Assembly: GCF_014204985.1 (NCBI RefSeq) | Contig: NZ_JACHMP010000001.1 | Coordinates: 3,286,001 to 3,350,000 of the forward strand | Length of the DNA: 64,000 bases | Source of the DNA: Streptosporangium becharense | Lineage (GTDB): Bacteria; Actinomycetota; Actinomycetes; Streptosporangiales; Streptosporangiaceae | Direction of reading: 5' to 3' | Shown here: piece by piece, positions 7,227 through 16,333 of the stretch | Layout: every line of letters starts with the position of its first letter | How positions within the stretch are numbered: position 1 is the stretch's first letter | Position numbers and translations under genes: made by a program | The notes under the pieces: generated by a model | What the model was told of the DNA's origin: nothing | Database searches by the model: none | What the model saw: the letters and a program-made list of their open reading frames with translations, nothing else

Positions 7227-10112
7227 ATGCTGGCAGACATGATGGGTCGGGCGACAAGTCCCGTCTTCGTAGGGCGGGAGACAGAACTCGCGGACCTGGC
7301 CGAGGCCCTCGGCCGGGCACGGGAGAACTCCGCGGCGACCGTGCTCATCGGGGGCGAGGCCGGGGTCGGCAAGTCCCGGCTCGTCGGCTGCTTCGCCGAG
7401 CGGGCCGCGGCCGAGGGTGTGCACGTGCTCACCGGGGGCTGCGTCGAGCTGTCGACCGAGGGGCTCGCCTATGCCCCGTTCACCGCCGCGATCCGCCAGC
7501 TCGTCCGCGAGTGCGGCGCCGACGAGGTCGCCGCCCTGCTCCCCGGGAGAGGAGCGCGCGATCTGGCCAGGTTGCTGCCCGAGTTCGGCGAGCCGAGCGG
7601 TGACCTGGAGAGCGACACCGCCCGCGCGCGGCTCTTCGAGCAGATCCTCACCCTGCTGGAGCGACTCGCCGAACGCCGCCCGGTGCTCCTCGTCATCGAG
7701 GACCTGCACTGGGCCGACCGGTCCAGCCGCGACCTGATCGCCTTCCTCAGCCGGAACCTGCGCACCGCTCCCCTGCTGATGGTCCTCACCTACCGCTCCG
7801 ACGACCTGCACCGCCAGCACCCGCTCCGGCCGGTGCTCGCCGAGCTCGGACGGCTCGACGGGGTGCTGCGGATGGACCTGCCCCGGCTCACCCAGGCCGA
7901 AGTGGCGGCCCAGATGGCCGGGATCCTCGGCACCGCCCCCGAGTTCGCCCGGGTGGACACGGTCTACCGGCGGAGCGAGGGCATCCCCCTGTTCGTCGAG
8001 GCGCTCCTGGAGTGCGGCCGCGACTGCGCCTTCCCCAGTTCCCTGCACGACCTGATCATCGGCTCCGTCGAACAGCTCCCCGAGGAGACCCAGCGGGTGC
8101 TGCGGGTCGCCGCGGCGGGCGGAACCCGGGTCGGCCACGACCTGCTCGCCGCGGTCAGCGGCCTGTGCGATCTCGACCTCGACGACGCGCTGCGTCCCGC
8201 CATCGCGGCCAACGTGCTCCAGGTCGCCGACAGCCGTACCTATGTCTTCCGGCACGCGCTGATCCGCGAGGCCGTGCACGACGAACTCCTGCCCGGCGAG
8301 CACGTACGGCTGCACGCCCGCTTTGCCGAGGAGATCGGCCGGGACCGCACCCTCGTCCCGCGCGGGCGAGCCGCCATAGAGATCGCCCACCACTGGTACT
8401 CCGCCCGCGACGACGTCTGGGCTCTCGTCTCCGCCTGGGAGGCGGCGCGCAAGGCCGCCAAGACCTTCGCCTACAACGAGATGATGAAGCTCCTGGAACG
8501 GGTGCTCGCCCTGTGGAGCAAGGTCCCCGACGCCGCCGAGCGGATCGGCGCGGACCACACCACCGTCCTGGAGAAGGCCGCGTCCGCCGCCGGTGCCGCC
8601 GGAGAGCCCGACCGGGGCAGCAGGTTCGTCATGGCCGCGCTGGAGGAGCTCGACGAGCGGACCGAACCCGCGCGGGTGGCCCGTCTCCTCGTCCAGCGGT
8701 CGCAGTTCGAGAAGTCCAGGCGCAGGCCCGGGGTTCTCGACGACCTGCGCTACGCCGAGCGGCTGGTGCCCGAGCCCGGCCTGGACCGCGCCGACGTGCT
8801 CTCCAAACTGGGCTCGTACCTGATGTTCAGCGGCGAGTTCGCCGAGGGGACCGCGCTCACCGAGGAGGCGCTGCGCATCGCCCGTCGGCACGGTGAGCAG
8901 TGCCTGGAAGCCGACCTGCTGCTCAATCTCGCCCTCGGCCACTCGATCGAGGGGGACCTCGCCACCACCATCGCCGTCAACTCCACCGCGCAGGCGATCG
9001 GCGAACGCGTCGGCTCCGGCCGCATCGTCCTGCGCGCCATCGCCAACAACGTGGACGCGCTCAACAACATGGGCCGCTCCACCGAGGCGGTCGAGCTGGC
9101 TCTCGAAGGCGAGCGGCTGGCCAGGAAGTACGGCCGCTACCGGGTGCAGGGAACGTTCATCGCCAACAACCGGGCGGAGGCGCTGGAGACGCTGGGCCGG
9201 TTCGAGGAGGCCGCCCAGCTCGCCGAGTACGCCCTCAGCCTCGACCCGACCCCGCGGAACCGTAACCACCTGCGCCGGGTACGCGGTGACGTGGCGGTCG
9301 CCCGGGGTGAGACCGAGGTGCTCAGGGCCGTCCTGACCGAGGTGGGCGCCTTCGGCGACGCCCAGCAGGATCTCATGCAGGAACTGACGGCCAACACCCG
9401 GTTGGTGATCGGCTTCCACCTGCTCGACGGGGAACCGCTGGCCGCGCTGGAGGTGGCCGAGCGGGTCGCCCGGGAGGCGCGGATCACGAGCAAGCCCATG
9501 CTGGGGTGGCGGATGCTCGGCCTGCTCGGCGGGATGTGCGAGACCGTCGAGCAGCTCGCACCCGCGCGCGTGGCGGTGCTACGCGGCCAGGTCGAGGAGG
9601 TCGCGGCCACGATGAACGTGGACAGTCCCGTCGCCGACGCCTACCGCCTCGGCCTCACCCGTGACCACGACGCAGCGGCCGTGGCCTGGGAGCGGCTCGG
9701 CCGCCCCTTCCCGCGCGCCACGTCACTGCTCCACGCGGCCCGGGTCGTCGCGGCCACCGGTGACCGCGCCGGTGCCGGAGCCCGGCTGCGCACGGCTCAC
9801 CCGATCGCCGTCGCGCTCTCCGCCCGGCCGCTGACCGCCGAGATCGAGAACCTGGCCCGCCGGGTCGGCGCCTCGCTCACCGAGGAGAGCCGCGTCGAGG
9901 AGAACCGCGCCGGGGAAGCCGTGCTGACCCCGCGCGAACTGGAGGTGCTCCGGCTGGTCACTCGGGGGCTGTCCAACCGTGACATCGCCGCCGAACTGTT
10001 CATCTCGGCCAAGACGGTCAGCGTCCACGTCTCCAACATCCTCGGCAAACTGGGCGTGTCCAGCCGTGGCGAGGCCGCCGCGGCCGCCCTCCGCCTCGCC
10101 CTGATCGGCTGA
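7227..10112 (+). CDS. Large ATP-binding LuxR-type transcriptional regulator (LAL family)
   Basis: The product is 961 aa. An AAA-type ATPase module comes first: Walker A GEAGVGKS at residues 43-50 and Walker B LLVIEDLHWAD near 153-163. A long helical repeat (TPR-like) middle follows. The C-terminus is a LuxR helix-turn-helix at about 900-958 (LTPRELEVLRLVTRGLSNRD, AKTVSVHVSNILGKLGV). This is the architecture of LAL regulators, which activate nearby or remote operons on sensing an unknown ligand. ATAAGG at 7215-7220 supports the ATG at 7227; ATG codons a few residues later are possible. It stands alone, so its target is unclear. Confidence 0.9.
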   Translation: MLADMMGRATSPVFVGRETELADLAEALGRARENSAATVLIGGEAGVGKSRLVGCFAERAAAEGVHVLTGGCVELSTEGLAYAPFTAAIRQLVRECGADEVAALLPGRGARDLARLLPEFGEPSGDLESDTARARLFEQILTLLERLAERRPVLLVIEDLHWADRSSRDLIAFLSRNLRTAPLLMVLTYRSDDLHRQHPLRPVLAELGRLDGVLRMDLPRLTQAEVAAQMAGILGTAPEFARVDTVYRRSEGIPLFVEALLECGRDCAFPSSLHDLIIGSVEQLPEETQRVLRVAAAGGTRVGHDLLAAVSGLCDLDLDDALRPAIAANVLQVADSRTYVFRHALIREAVHDELLPGEHVRLHARFAEEIGRDRTLVPRGRAAIEIAHHWYSARDDVWALVSAWEAARKAAKTFAYNEMMKLLERVLALWSKVPDAAERIGADHTTVLEKAASAAGAAGEPDRGSRFVMAALEELDERTEPARVARLLVQRSQFEKSRRRPGVLDDLRYAERLVPEPGLDRADVLSKLGSYLMFSGEFAEGTALTEEALRIARRHGEQCLEADLLLNLALGHSIEGDLATTIAVNSTAQAIGERVGSGRIVLRAIANNVDALNNMGRSTEAVELALEGERLARKYGRYRVQGTFIANNRAEALETLGRFEEAAQLAEYALSLDPTPRNRNHLRRVRGDVAVARGETEVLRAVLTEVGAFGDAQQDLMQELTANTRLVIGFHLLDGEPLAALEVAERVAREARITSKPMLGWRMLGLLGGMCETVEQLAPARVAVLRGQVEEVAATMNVDSPVADAYRLGLTRDHDAAAVAWERLGRPFPRATSLLHAARVVAATGDRAGAGARLRTAHPIAVALSARPLTAEIENLARRVGASLTEESRVEENRAGEAVLTPRELEVLRLVTRGLSNRDIAAELFISAKTVSVHVSNILGKLGVSSRGEAAAAALRLALIG

Positions 10113-10383
10113 CCCTCCCCGCGTCAGGCGGGTGCCCGCTCCATGGTGCCCGCGCACGGGAGCTACCCCCCGCGGAGGGAGAACGCGTAGGTTGACCATT
10201 CGCGCCGCCGGGACGGCCAGGTCGCTCGGCAGCGGCCGGATCGCCGGGACGGCCGGGGCGCTCGGCGGCGGCCGGAAAGAGGAGCCGGAGAAAGTTCTCG
10301 TCGGATGTCGAGGACCCGCCCCCCGCTCCGACTGGGAGGTGACGGCGCGCCGACGGGGCGACCGGTACGGAAAGGACACCCAG

Positions 10384-10746
10384 ATGAAGTACGTCGCGAT
10401 GATCTACGGCAACCAGGCCAAGTGGGACTCCTTCCCGGCCGAGGCGTGGCCGGAGGCGATCGCCAGGCAGGAGGCGTTCAACCGCAAGTACCGCGAAAGC
10501 GGCGAGCTGCTGGGGGCGTACGGCCTGGCGGACGCGGCCAACGCCCGGCTGGTGCGCCGCGAGGCCGGTGCCCCGGTGGTCACCGACGGCCCGTACCTGG
10601 AGACCAAGGAGTACATCGCCAGCTTCTACATGCTCGACTGCGACAGCCTGGAGCGGGCACAGGAGATCGCCGCGGACATGCCGTTCGCGGACGTGGACCC
10701 CGTCGAGCTGTGGCCGGTGCTCCACGACTCCGCGGCGGACCTGTGA
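10384..10746 (+). CDS. YCII/DGPF domain protein
   Basis: This is a 120-aa single YCII-related domain with the family signature DGPYLETKEYIASFYMLDC near its middle. GGAAAGGAC lies upstream of the ATG. Its TGA overlaps the GTG of the next gene (GTGA), a tight coupling typical of ECF42 sigma factor loci, where the DGPF protein is encoded beside the sigma factor. Its biochemical role is unknown; DGPF proteins are proposed to act with or under control of the sigma factor. Confidence 0.9.
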   Translation: MKYVAMIYGNQAKWDSFPAEAWPEAIARQEAFNRKYRESGELLGAYGLADAANARLVRREAGAPVVTDGPYLETKEYIASFYMLDCDSLERAQEIAADMPFADVDPVELWPVLHDSAADL

Positions 10747-11996
10747 CCGCCGGGCACCACGGGACCGAGGACCTGCTGCGCGAGCTGGCACCGCAGGTCC
10801 TCGGTGCGCTCGTACGCCGCTACGGGGTCTTCGACGCGTGTGAGGACGCGGTGCAGGAGGCGCTGCTCGCCGCCGCGTTGCGGTGGCCCGAAGCCGGGGT
10901 GCCGGACAATCCGCGGGGCTGGCTGGTCACCGTCGCCTCCCGCAAGCTGGTGGACCAGATACGCAGCGAGAGCGCGCGCCGACGCCGTGAGGACACTCTG
11001 GCGCTGGCCACCCCGCAGGCCGAACTGCTCAGCCACCCGGCCGACCGCACGCCCGAGACGGACCGGGACGACTCGCTGGCCCTGCTGTTCCTGTGCTGCC
11101 ATCCCGCGCTGTCCCCGGCCAGCCGGATCGCGCTCACGCTCCGCGCCGTCGGCGGGCTGACCACCGCGCAGATCGCCGCGGCCTTCCTGGTCCCCGAGGC
11201 GACCATGGCCCAGCGCATCAGCCGGGCCAAGCAGAGCATCAGGTCCTCCGGCGGCTCCCTGGCCATGCCGGAGGGGACCGACCGCACCGAGCGGCTCGCC
11301 GAGGTGCGGCACGTGCTCTACCTCATCTTCAACGAGGGGTACACCGCCACCGACGGCGCCGACCTGACCGTGCCGGAGCTGTCGGCCGAGGCGATCCGGC
11401 TGACCCGGATGCTGCACCGCCTGGTGCCCGACGACGCCGAGACCGCCGGGCTCCTCGCACTCCTGCTGCTGACCGACGCCCGCCGCCCCGCGCGCACCCG
11501 TGGTGACGGGGAACTCGTGCCGCTGGCCGAACAGGACCGCGGCCTCTGGGACCGCGCGCTCATCGCGGAGGGAGTCGATCTGCTCAGCCGGACCCTGCCC
11601 CGCGGCCAGGTGGGCCCCTACCAGCTCCAGGCGGCCGTCGCCGCCGTCCACGACGAGGCCGAGCACGCCGACGCCACGGACTGGCCCCAGATCCTCGCCC
11701 TGTACGACCTCCTGGAACGCACCGGCCCGAACCCGATGGTCACGCTCAACCGCATCGTCGCCGTCGCCATGGTCCACGGCCCGGCCGCCGGACTCGACCT
11801 GCTCACGGAGCTGGCGGCCGACCGGCGGATGGCACGCCACCATCGCCTGCTCGCCACCCGCGCGCACCTGCTGGAGTTCCTCGGCGAGTCGGGAGCCGCC
11901 GCGGACGCCTACCGCGAGGCCGCCCGCCGGACCACGAGCGCACCCGAACGCCGCTACCTCACCGCCCGCGCCCGCCGCCTGGAGGTCTCCGCGTAA
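10743..11996 (+). CDS. ECF42-type RNA polymerase sigma factor with C-terminal helical extension
   Basis: The product is 417 aa. The sigma2 region (LVRRYGVFDACEDAVQEALL) and the sigma4 region (LTLRAVGGLTTAQIAAAFLV) lie in the first 170 residues. About 240 residues of a helical DUF6596/TPR-like domain follow. This long C-terminus plus an adjacent DGPF gene defines the ECF42 group. No anti-sigma gene is present, and in this group the extension is thought to control activity. The GTG at 10743 overlaps the DGPF stop by 4 bp. Confidence 0.9.
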   Translation: MTAGHHGTEDLLRELAPQVLGALVRRYGVFDACEDAVQEALLAAALRWPEAGVPDNPRGWLVTVASRKLVDQIRSESARRRREDTLALATPQAELLSHPADRTPETDRDDSLALLFLCCHPALSPASRIALTLRAVGGLTTAQIAAAFLVPEATMAQRISRAKQSIRSSGGSLAMPEGTDRTERLAEVRHVLYLIFNEGYTATDGADLTVPELSAEAIRLTRMLHRLVPDDAETAGLLALLLLTDARRPARTRGDGELVPLAEQDRGLWDRALIAEGVDLLSRTLPRGQVGPYQLQAAVAAVHDEAEHADATDWPQILALYDLLERTGPNPMVTLNRIVAVAMVHGPAAGLDLLTELAADRRMARHHRLLATRAHLLEFLGESGAAADAYREAARRTTSAPERRYLTARARRLEVSA

Positions 11997-12111
11997 CGCC
12001 GCGGATGGCGTACACCGCGGTCCGGACACATCGCAGACCGCGCACGCCGCAGACCACGCACTGCGGGCCGCGACGAGGTGCCGGGACGCGGGGGGTGAAG
12101 GCCGGCCGCGG

Positions 12112-12681
12112 TCAGGCGAACAGGGGCTCGACCAGGAGCGCCACGCCGAAGACCGCGAAGGCGGCGGCGGCGCCGTACCGGATGATCCTCTCCGGCAGGT
12201 GCTTGCCGAGCATGCGGCCGACCACGATGGCCAGGGCGTCCGCGGCGACCATGCCCACCGTCGAGCCGATCCAGGTGCCGACCCAGTCATGCTGGGTGGC
12301 GAGCGTGATGGTGGCGAGCATGGTCTTGTCACCCAGCTCGGCCAGGAAGAAGGCGACGGTGACGGCGATGAGCGCCGACCGGGCGGTACGCCGCGCCTTG
12401 CCGGCCTCCTCCTCGGTCAGCTCGTCCCCGCGCAGCGTCCACACGGCGAACCCGAGGAACGCCAGACCCGCGACGACCGTGATCGCCGTCGTGGGGAGGA
12501 GATCACCGGCCAGCCCGCCGAGGCCCACGCTGACCAGGTGCACCACCGTGGTGGCCAGGGTTATGCCGGCCAGGACCGGCCACGGCTTGAACCGGGTCGC
12601 GAACGTCATCGCCATGAGCTGGCTCTTGTCACCCAGCTCGGCAACGAAGATCACGACAAGACTGATCCAGAACGCTTCCAA
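12112..12681 (-). CDS. GDT1/TMEM165-type Mn2+/Ca2+ exporter (UPF0016)
   Basis: The product has 189 aa and about six membrane segments. The two family motifs ExGDK(S/T) appear as AELGDKSQL near the N-terminus and AELGDKTML in the second half. The family exports manganese or calcium. I place the start at a TTG (12681) because GGAAGG lies 9 nt upstream and the product then begins MEAFWISL, as homologues do. A GTG at 12705 would add 8 residues. A yybP-ykoY riboswitch about 90 nt upstream fits control by manganese. Confidence 0.88.
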   Translation of the reverse strand: MEAFWISLVVIFVAELGDKSQLMAMTFATRFKPWPVLAGITLATTVVHLVSVGLGGLAGDLLPTTAITVVAGLAFLGFAVWTLRGDELTEEEAGKARRTARSALIAVTVAFFLAELGDKTMLATITLATQHDWVGTWIGSTVGMVAADALAIVVGRMLGKHLPERIIRYGAAAAFAVFGVALLVEPLFA

Positions 12682-12769
12682 CGAGGTCGCCCTTCCCGCG
12701 CACACGCGGCCGGGCTGAAGCGGGCACCCGGGGAGTCTCGGGCACGTCTCCGGCCCGGCAGCATCGACA

Positions 12770-12900
12770 AATGACCGCCAGGCCGAAGGTCTCGTCCGCC
12801 GCGGACCGCGCTGGAGGCGCCGATCCGAGGCCCGCGCGACCGGGCGCCACCGGCGCCAGTATGTCGATCACGCGATTGGGACTACTCCCCCTCGGGTGTT
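12770..12900 (-). promoter_or_regulatory. yybP-ykoY (manganese-sensing) riboswitch
   Basis: Read on the minus strand, the leader has the conserved pieces of this class in order: GGGGGAGTAGTCCC (from 12891), then GATCGACATACTGG, then GGACGAGACCTTCGGCC (12796-12781). GC-rich stems lie in between. It sits directly upstream of a GDT1-family exporter, a known yybP-ykoY target. Mn2+ binding would be expected to turn expression on. The exact ends are estimated. TAAGGT on the minus strand near 12910 is a weak -10 candidate. Confidence 0.8.
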
Positions 12901-12943
12901 TCCATCAGACCTTAACAGCCCGACCGCGCATCCGATTCCCCGG

Positions 12944-13079
12944 GGTACGCAGGTCGGGGACGGCACTCGGGACACGCGGATCGGGGACGGCACTCGGGGT
13001 ACGCGGATCAGGGACGGACGACAGCCCGGACACGCGGGCCGGGGACGGACGACACCCGGGACACGCGGATCAGAGCCGG
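12944..13079. repeat. 27-31 bp tandem array overlapping the murB stop codon
   Basis: Five units related to GACACGCGGATCGGGGACGG lie at 12944-12970, 12971-12997, 12998-13028, 13029-13059 and 13060-13079. The last unit contains the murB stop codon (13070-13072). The array separates murB from the riboswitch transcript and has no coding potential. Confidence 0.85.
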
Positions 13080-14107
13080 GTGCCGACCATCACCGGTTCG
13101 TTGACGAGGGTGACCCCGAACTTCTCCAGCACGCCGTCCCGCACCTCCCTGGCCAGGTCGAGCAGGTCGGCGGTGGTGGCCGACAACTCGGGGTTCGTCA
13201 TGGCGAGGGTGTGCTTGGTGGAGATGCGCGCCGGACCGCGCCGGTAACCCTTCGGGAACCCGGCGTTCTCGATCAACCACGCGGCCGGAACCTTGAGAGC
13301 ACCGCCCGGCATGTCCCAGCGCGGGAACCCGGGGGCCCGCCGCTCCAACTCGGCGGCCTCGTCCACGCTCAGGACGGGGTTGGTGAAGAACGACCCCGCG
13401 CTGCGCGTGTCCGGGTCGGCCGCGTCGAGGACCATCCCCTTGCCCCGGCGCAGCTCCAGCACCGCCGCACGGGCCAGGCCCAGCGGCACCCGTTCGCCCA
13501 GGCCGACGCCGAGCCGGGCGGCCAGCTCCCGGTAGGCGACGGGGCCGGACAGCCCGCCGGGGGGCAGCTCGTAGGTGACCGCCAGCACGACGTGACGTCC
13601 CGGGTCCGCCTTGAACGCGCTGTGCCGGTACGCGAAGCCGCACTCGCGCGCGTCCAGATCCCTGACCTCCCCGGCGCGCCGGTCGTAGACGCGGACACCG
13701 GTGATCGTCTGTGACACGTCCTGGCCGTAGGCGCCGACGTTCTGGATGGGGGTCGAGCCCACCAGACCCGGAATCCCGGACAGGCATTCGACGCCCGACC
13801 GCCCTTCGGCGACCACGCGCTCCACCAGGGCGTCCCAGTCCTCACCCGCCTGGGCGGTGACCCGGTCGCCGTCGACCTCGACACCGCGCGAGGCCACGCG
13901 CACGACCAGCCCGTCGAACCCGTCGTCGGAGACGACCAGGTTGCTGCCGCCACCGAGCACGAGCACCGGTTCGCCCGCCCGGTCCGCCTCCGCCACCAGC
14001 TCGACGATCTCCTCAGGCGACCCGGCCTCCACGAACGCCCCGGCCGGACCGCCCAGCCCCAACGTCGTGTACGGCGCCAGCCGTACCCCTGCCATCCGCT
14101 CAGTCAT
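13070..14107 (-). CDS. murB: UDP-N-acetylenolpyruvoylglucosamine reductase
   Basis: This FAD enzyme uses NADPH to reduce enolpyruvyl-UDP-GlcNAc to UDP-MurNAc in peptidoglycan synthesis. The product is 345 aa. FAD-binding motifs are VLGGGSNLVVSDDGFDG and GIPGLVGSTPIQNVGAYGQ. The type I loop YRHSAFK is present, general acid Ser239 lies in SAGSFFTNPV, and the C-terminal Glu is in VNEPVMVG. The ATG at 14107 (MTERMAGVRL) is chosen over a longer in-frame reading with an atypical N-terminus. It follows the hadA/hadB block, the usual actinobacterial order. Confidence 0.93.
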   Translation of the reverse strand: MTERMAGVRLAPYTTLGLGGPAGAFVEAGSPEEIVELVAEADRAGEPVLVLGGGSNLVVSDDGFDGLVVRVASRGVEVDGDRVTAQAGEDWDALVERVVAEGRSGVECLSGIPGLVGSTPIQNVGAYGQDVSQTITGVRVYDRRAGEVRDLDARECGFAYRHSAFKADPGRHVVLAVTYELPPGGLSGPVAYRELAARLGVGLGERVPLGLARAAVLELRRGKGMVLDAADPDTRSAGSFFTNPVLSVDEAAELERRAPGFPRWDMPGGALKVPAAWLIENAGFPKGYRRGPARISTKHTLAMTNPELSATTADLLDLAREVRDGVLEKFGVTLVNEPVMVGTRL

Positions 14108-14206
14108 GCACTTCCCCACAACCCCGGCCGAATCCGCGACCAGCCTATGGGCTACGGGATGTCCGGTCCGCGACCGGGCCGCGGACTCTCCGCGCACCAC
14201 CGGCCG

Positions 14207-15586
14207 CTACGGGGTACGCAGCAGCCTCAGCACCCGGTCGTAGGTCCGGCGGGACTCGGTGTCCCGGTAGCCGGGGTCGACGTCGTGGTAGCCGCGGTGC
14301 CGCTCCTGGCGGACCGGCAGATCCCTGCCGAGGGCGATGAGCGTGCCGGGCAGGGCGAGCGAGAACTCCAGGTCGGCGTTGCGGTAGTAGCGCGCGCCGG
14401 TGGGGAAACCGCCCGCGGCGAGCGCGGCGTCACGCCTGACCGCGAGCAGGTCACCGAGCAGCCCGCGGACCTCCCCGGGTTCGGCGTCCCCCCACTCCTG
14501 ACCGTCGGCACGCGGGTTCACACCCTTCCAACCCGCGGCGACCACGTCGTCGTCGCCGAGCGCGTCGAGCAGCGGAGTGATCGCGTCGCCCTCCAGGATC
14601 GTCGAGGTCTCCATCACGACGTGCACGTCCGAGGTGTCGAGGGACAGGAGCTTGTCCCGGCTCTCCCCCCATTCCGCGGTGCCGCCCCTCCAGTGCGGGG
14701 TCTCGGCCACGTGCCACGCCTCCACCCGGCGCGGGAACTCCTCCGCCAGCTCGTGCAGTGCCCTGCCCGCGCCGTCCACGTCCCCCAGGTCCAGAGCCAT
14801 GATCTTGGCATCGGTACGGGCCACCAAGGCGCGTACGCACTCCCGCAGGTCGTCGGGCCAGCCGTCGACCAGGAGCGCGACCGTCACGGTCGGCCGCACG
14901 GACCGGGGACGCTCCGCCACCGCCGGAGGGGTGATCGACTCGTCCAGCCGGGAGACGGACAGGCTCGCGTCCCACAACAGCTGGGAGGAGACCGTCCGCT
15001 CGGGGTGGCCTTCGAGGTCGTCCACCCTGCCGACCAGTTCGGCTCCCTCGGGCTTCTGCTCGGGAGCGGCCTCCTTGTCGGCGACCCGCTCGGCGTCCAC
15101 GGCGTCGAGTCCTTCGGGACGCCGCCCCGGCTCCGCCGCCGCCTCGACATGCCTCTCGTCGGCCGAAGCGTCCCGGTCGGGGATCGGGGCATCCCGGTCG
15201 AGGCCGGCGCGTCCGGTGCCCGGCTCCGGTGGGGTGGGGCGTCCGGCAGCCGGCTCCGGCGAGGCGGAGTGCTCGGTGGCCGACTCCGGCGAGGCGGAAT
15301 CTCCAGCGGCGGATTCCGGCGATACGGGGTGTCCGGCGGCGGATTCCGGTGCGGCGGGGTGTCCGGCGATACGACCTTCGGCCGCGTCGGGGATGGAGCC
15401 GACCGTGGGCCAGACGGTGAAGGGTGCGGCGGCGACGAGCTCGAACCCGCCCGCGGCGTCACGGACGCGCCAGCCCTCGGCGGCGAGCTCGTCACGCAGG
15501 GCATCGGCGGCGGCGGCGTCGCGCCGAGCCCGTGCCTCGATCCACCGCTCGGCGAGGGTCGTCACGTGAGGTGGTGCTTCGCTCAT
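14207..15586 (-). CDS. CysS-tail plus glycosyltransferase-like protein with repeat linker
   Basis: The product is 459 aa in three parts. Residues 1-50 (AERWIEARARRDAAAADALR, DELAAEGWRVRDA) look like the helical C-terminal tail of cysteinyl-tRNA synthetase. Residues about 65-215 are Ala/Pro/Glu-rich, with five 10-aa repeats (GHPAAPESAA, GHPVSPESAA and so on). Residues about 230-459 resemble a GT2-fold domain (VTVALLVDGWPDDLRECVRA; VVMETSTILEGDAI) but lack an obvious complete DxD motif. It sits between hadB and murB. The function is not known; a nucleotide-sugar enzyme is only a guess. Confidence 0.65.
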   Translation of the reverse strand: MSEAPPHVTTLAERWIEARARRDAAAADALRDELAAEGWRVRDAAGGFELVAAAPFTVWPTVGSIPDAAEGRIAGHPAAPESAAGHPVSPESAAGDSASPESATEHSASPEPAAGRPTPPEPGTGRAGLDRDAPIPDRDASADERHVEAAAEPGRRPEGLDAVDAERVADKEAAPEQKPEGAELVGRVDDLEGHPERTVSSQLLWDASLSVSRLDESITPPAVAERPRSVRPTVTVALLVDGWPDDLRECVRALVARTDAKIMALDLGDVDGAGRALHELAEEFPRRVEAWHVAETPHWRGGTAEWGESRDKLLSLDTSDVHVVMETSTILEGDAITPLLDALGDDDVVAAGWKGVNPRADGQEWGDAEPGEVRGLLGDLLAVRRDAALAAGGFPTGARYYRNADLEFSLALPGTLIALGRDLPVRQERHRGYHDVDPGYRDTESRRTYDRVLRLLRTP

Positions 15587-15670
15587 GCCGGGACGCTACC
15601 CACGGACAGGGGGATCAGTCTCCGGCCCACCACCACGCCGGATCCCGCCCGGAGCCGCCTCGGCCCGACC

Positions 15671-15742
15671 CCGGGAACTCGCCGTCCCCGGGCCCTGGGA
15701 ACTCGCCGCCCCCGACCCTGGGAACTCGCCGCCCCGGGCCCT
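15671..15742. repeat. Three-copy GGGAACTCGCCG repeat
   Basis: Three units of about 23-26 bp each begin GGGAACTCGCCG and end in CCCT (near 15671, 15697 and 15720). They lie in the 317-bp gene-free stretch between hadB and the glycosyltransferase-like gene, next to a second, unrelated array. Confidence 0.8.
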
Positions 15743-15771
15743 GCGACTCGTCCTCCAGTGGTCCCCCCACC

Positions 15772-15907
15772 GGAGGACGGCAGGTCCGCCGGGGCACACG
15801 CCTACGGAGAACGGAAGGTCCGCCGGGGCACACGCCTACGGAGAACGGAAGGTCCGCCGGGCCTCCCGCCAGCGGAGAACGGCCCGTTCACCGGGGCACG
15901 CGCCTAC
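15772..15907. repeat. Four 34-bp tandem repeats containing the hadB stop codon
   Basis: Four exact-length 34-bp units lie at 15772-15805, 15806-15839, 15840-15873 and 15874-15907. Each begins GGAGAACGG or a close variant. The hadB stop codon (15904-15906) lies in the last unit. Units are contiguous with no spacers, so this is not a CRISPR array. Confidence 0.9.
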
Positions 15908-16332
15908 GACAGCTGAACCACCGCGCGGGCCTTGGAGAGCACCCGGGAGTCAGCGGACTTGGCGGTCAGCGCGACCACCACACGCTTGTCCTCCAGCTTC
16001 TGCTCGACGACGCCGCTGACCGTGATCACGGCACCCTGGTCGTCGTCCGGGACGACCACCATGGAGGAGAACCGCACCCCGTAGTCGACGACCGCGCCCG
16101 GGTCTCCGGCCCAGTCGGTGACGAACCGGCCGGCCTGGGCCATGGTGAACATGCCGTGCGCGATGACGTCGGGCAGGCCGACGGTCTTGGCGAACCGCTC
16201 GTTCCAGTGGATGGGGTTGAAGTCGCCGGACGCCCCCGCGTACATCACCAGGTTGACGCGGCGCACCGGATAGTCGACCGACGGGATCTCCTGCCCCGCC
16301 TCGACCTCGTCGTACTTGACCGTCGCGGCCAT
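15904..16332 (-). CDS. hadB: MaoC-like (3R)-hydroxyacyl dehydratase subunit B
   Basis: The product is a 142-aa hot-dog protein with the hydratase 2 motif SGDFNPIHWNERFA, which carries the catalytic Asp and His. With HadA it would dehydrate 3-hydroxyacyl intermediates in long-chain fatty acid elongation. The ATG at 16332 is 1 nt after the hadA stop, with GGAGGAG inside hadA. Homologues start at this MAATVKYDEV position. Confidence 0.87.
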   Translation of the reverse strand: MAATVKYDEVEAGQEIPSVDYPVRRVNLVMYAGASGDFNPIHWNERFAKTVGLPDVIAHGMFTMAQAGRFVTDWAGDPGAVVDYGVRFSSMVVVPDDDQGAVITVSGVVEQKLEDKRVVVALTAKSADSRVLSKARAVVQLS

Positions 16333-16333
16333 C

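Noticed and set aside
7209..9419. Long minus-strand reading frame opposite the LuxR-type regulator
   Set aside because: It is the antisense shadow of a well-supported regulator in a high-GC genome; its product is Gly/His/Arg/Ala-rich with no domain.
15772..15907. 34-bp repeats resembling a CRISPR array
   Set aside because: The units are directly contiguous with no unique spacers, and no cas genes are nearby.
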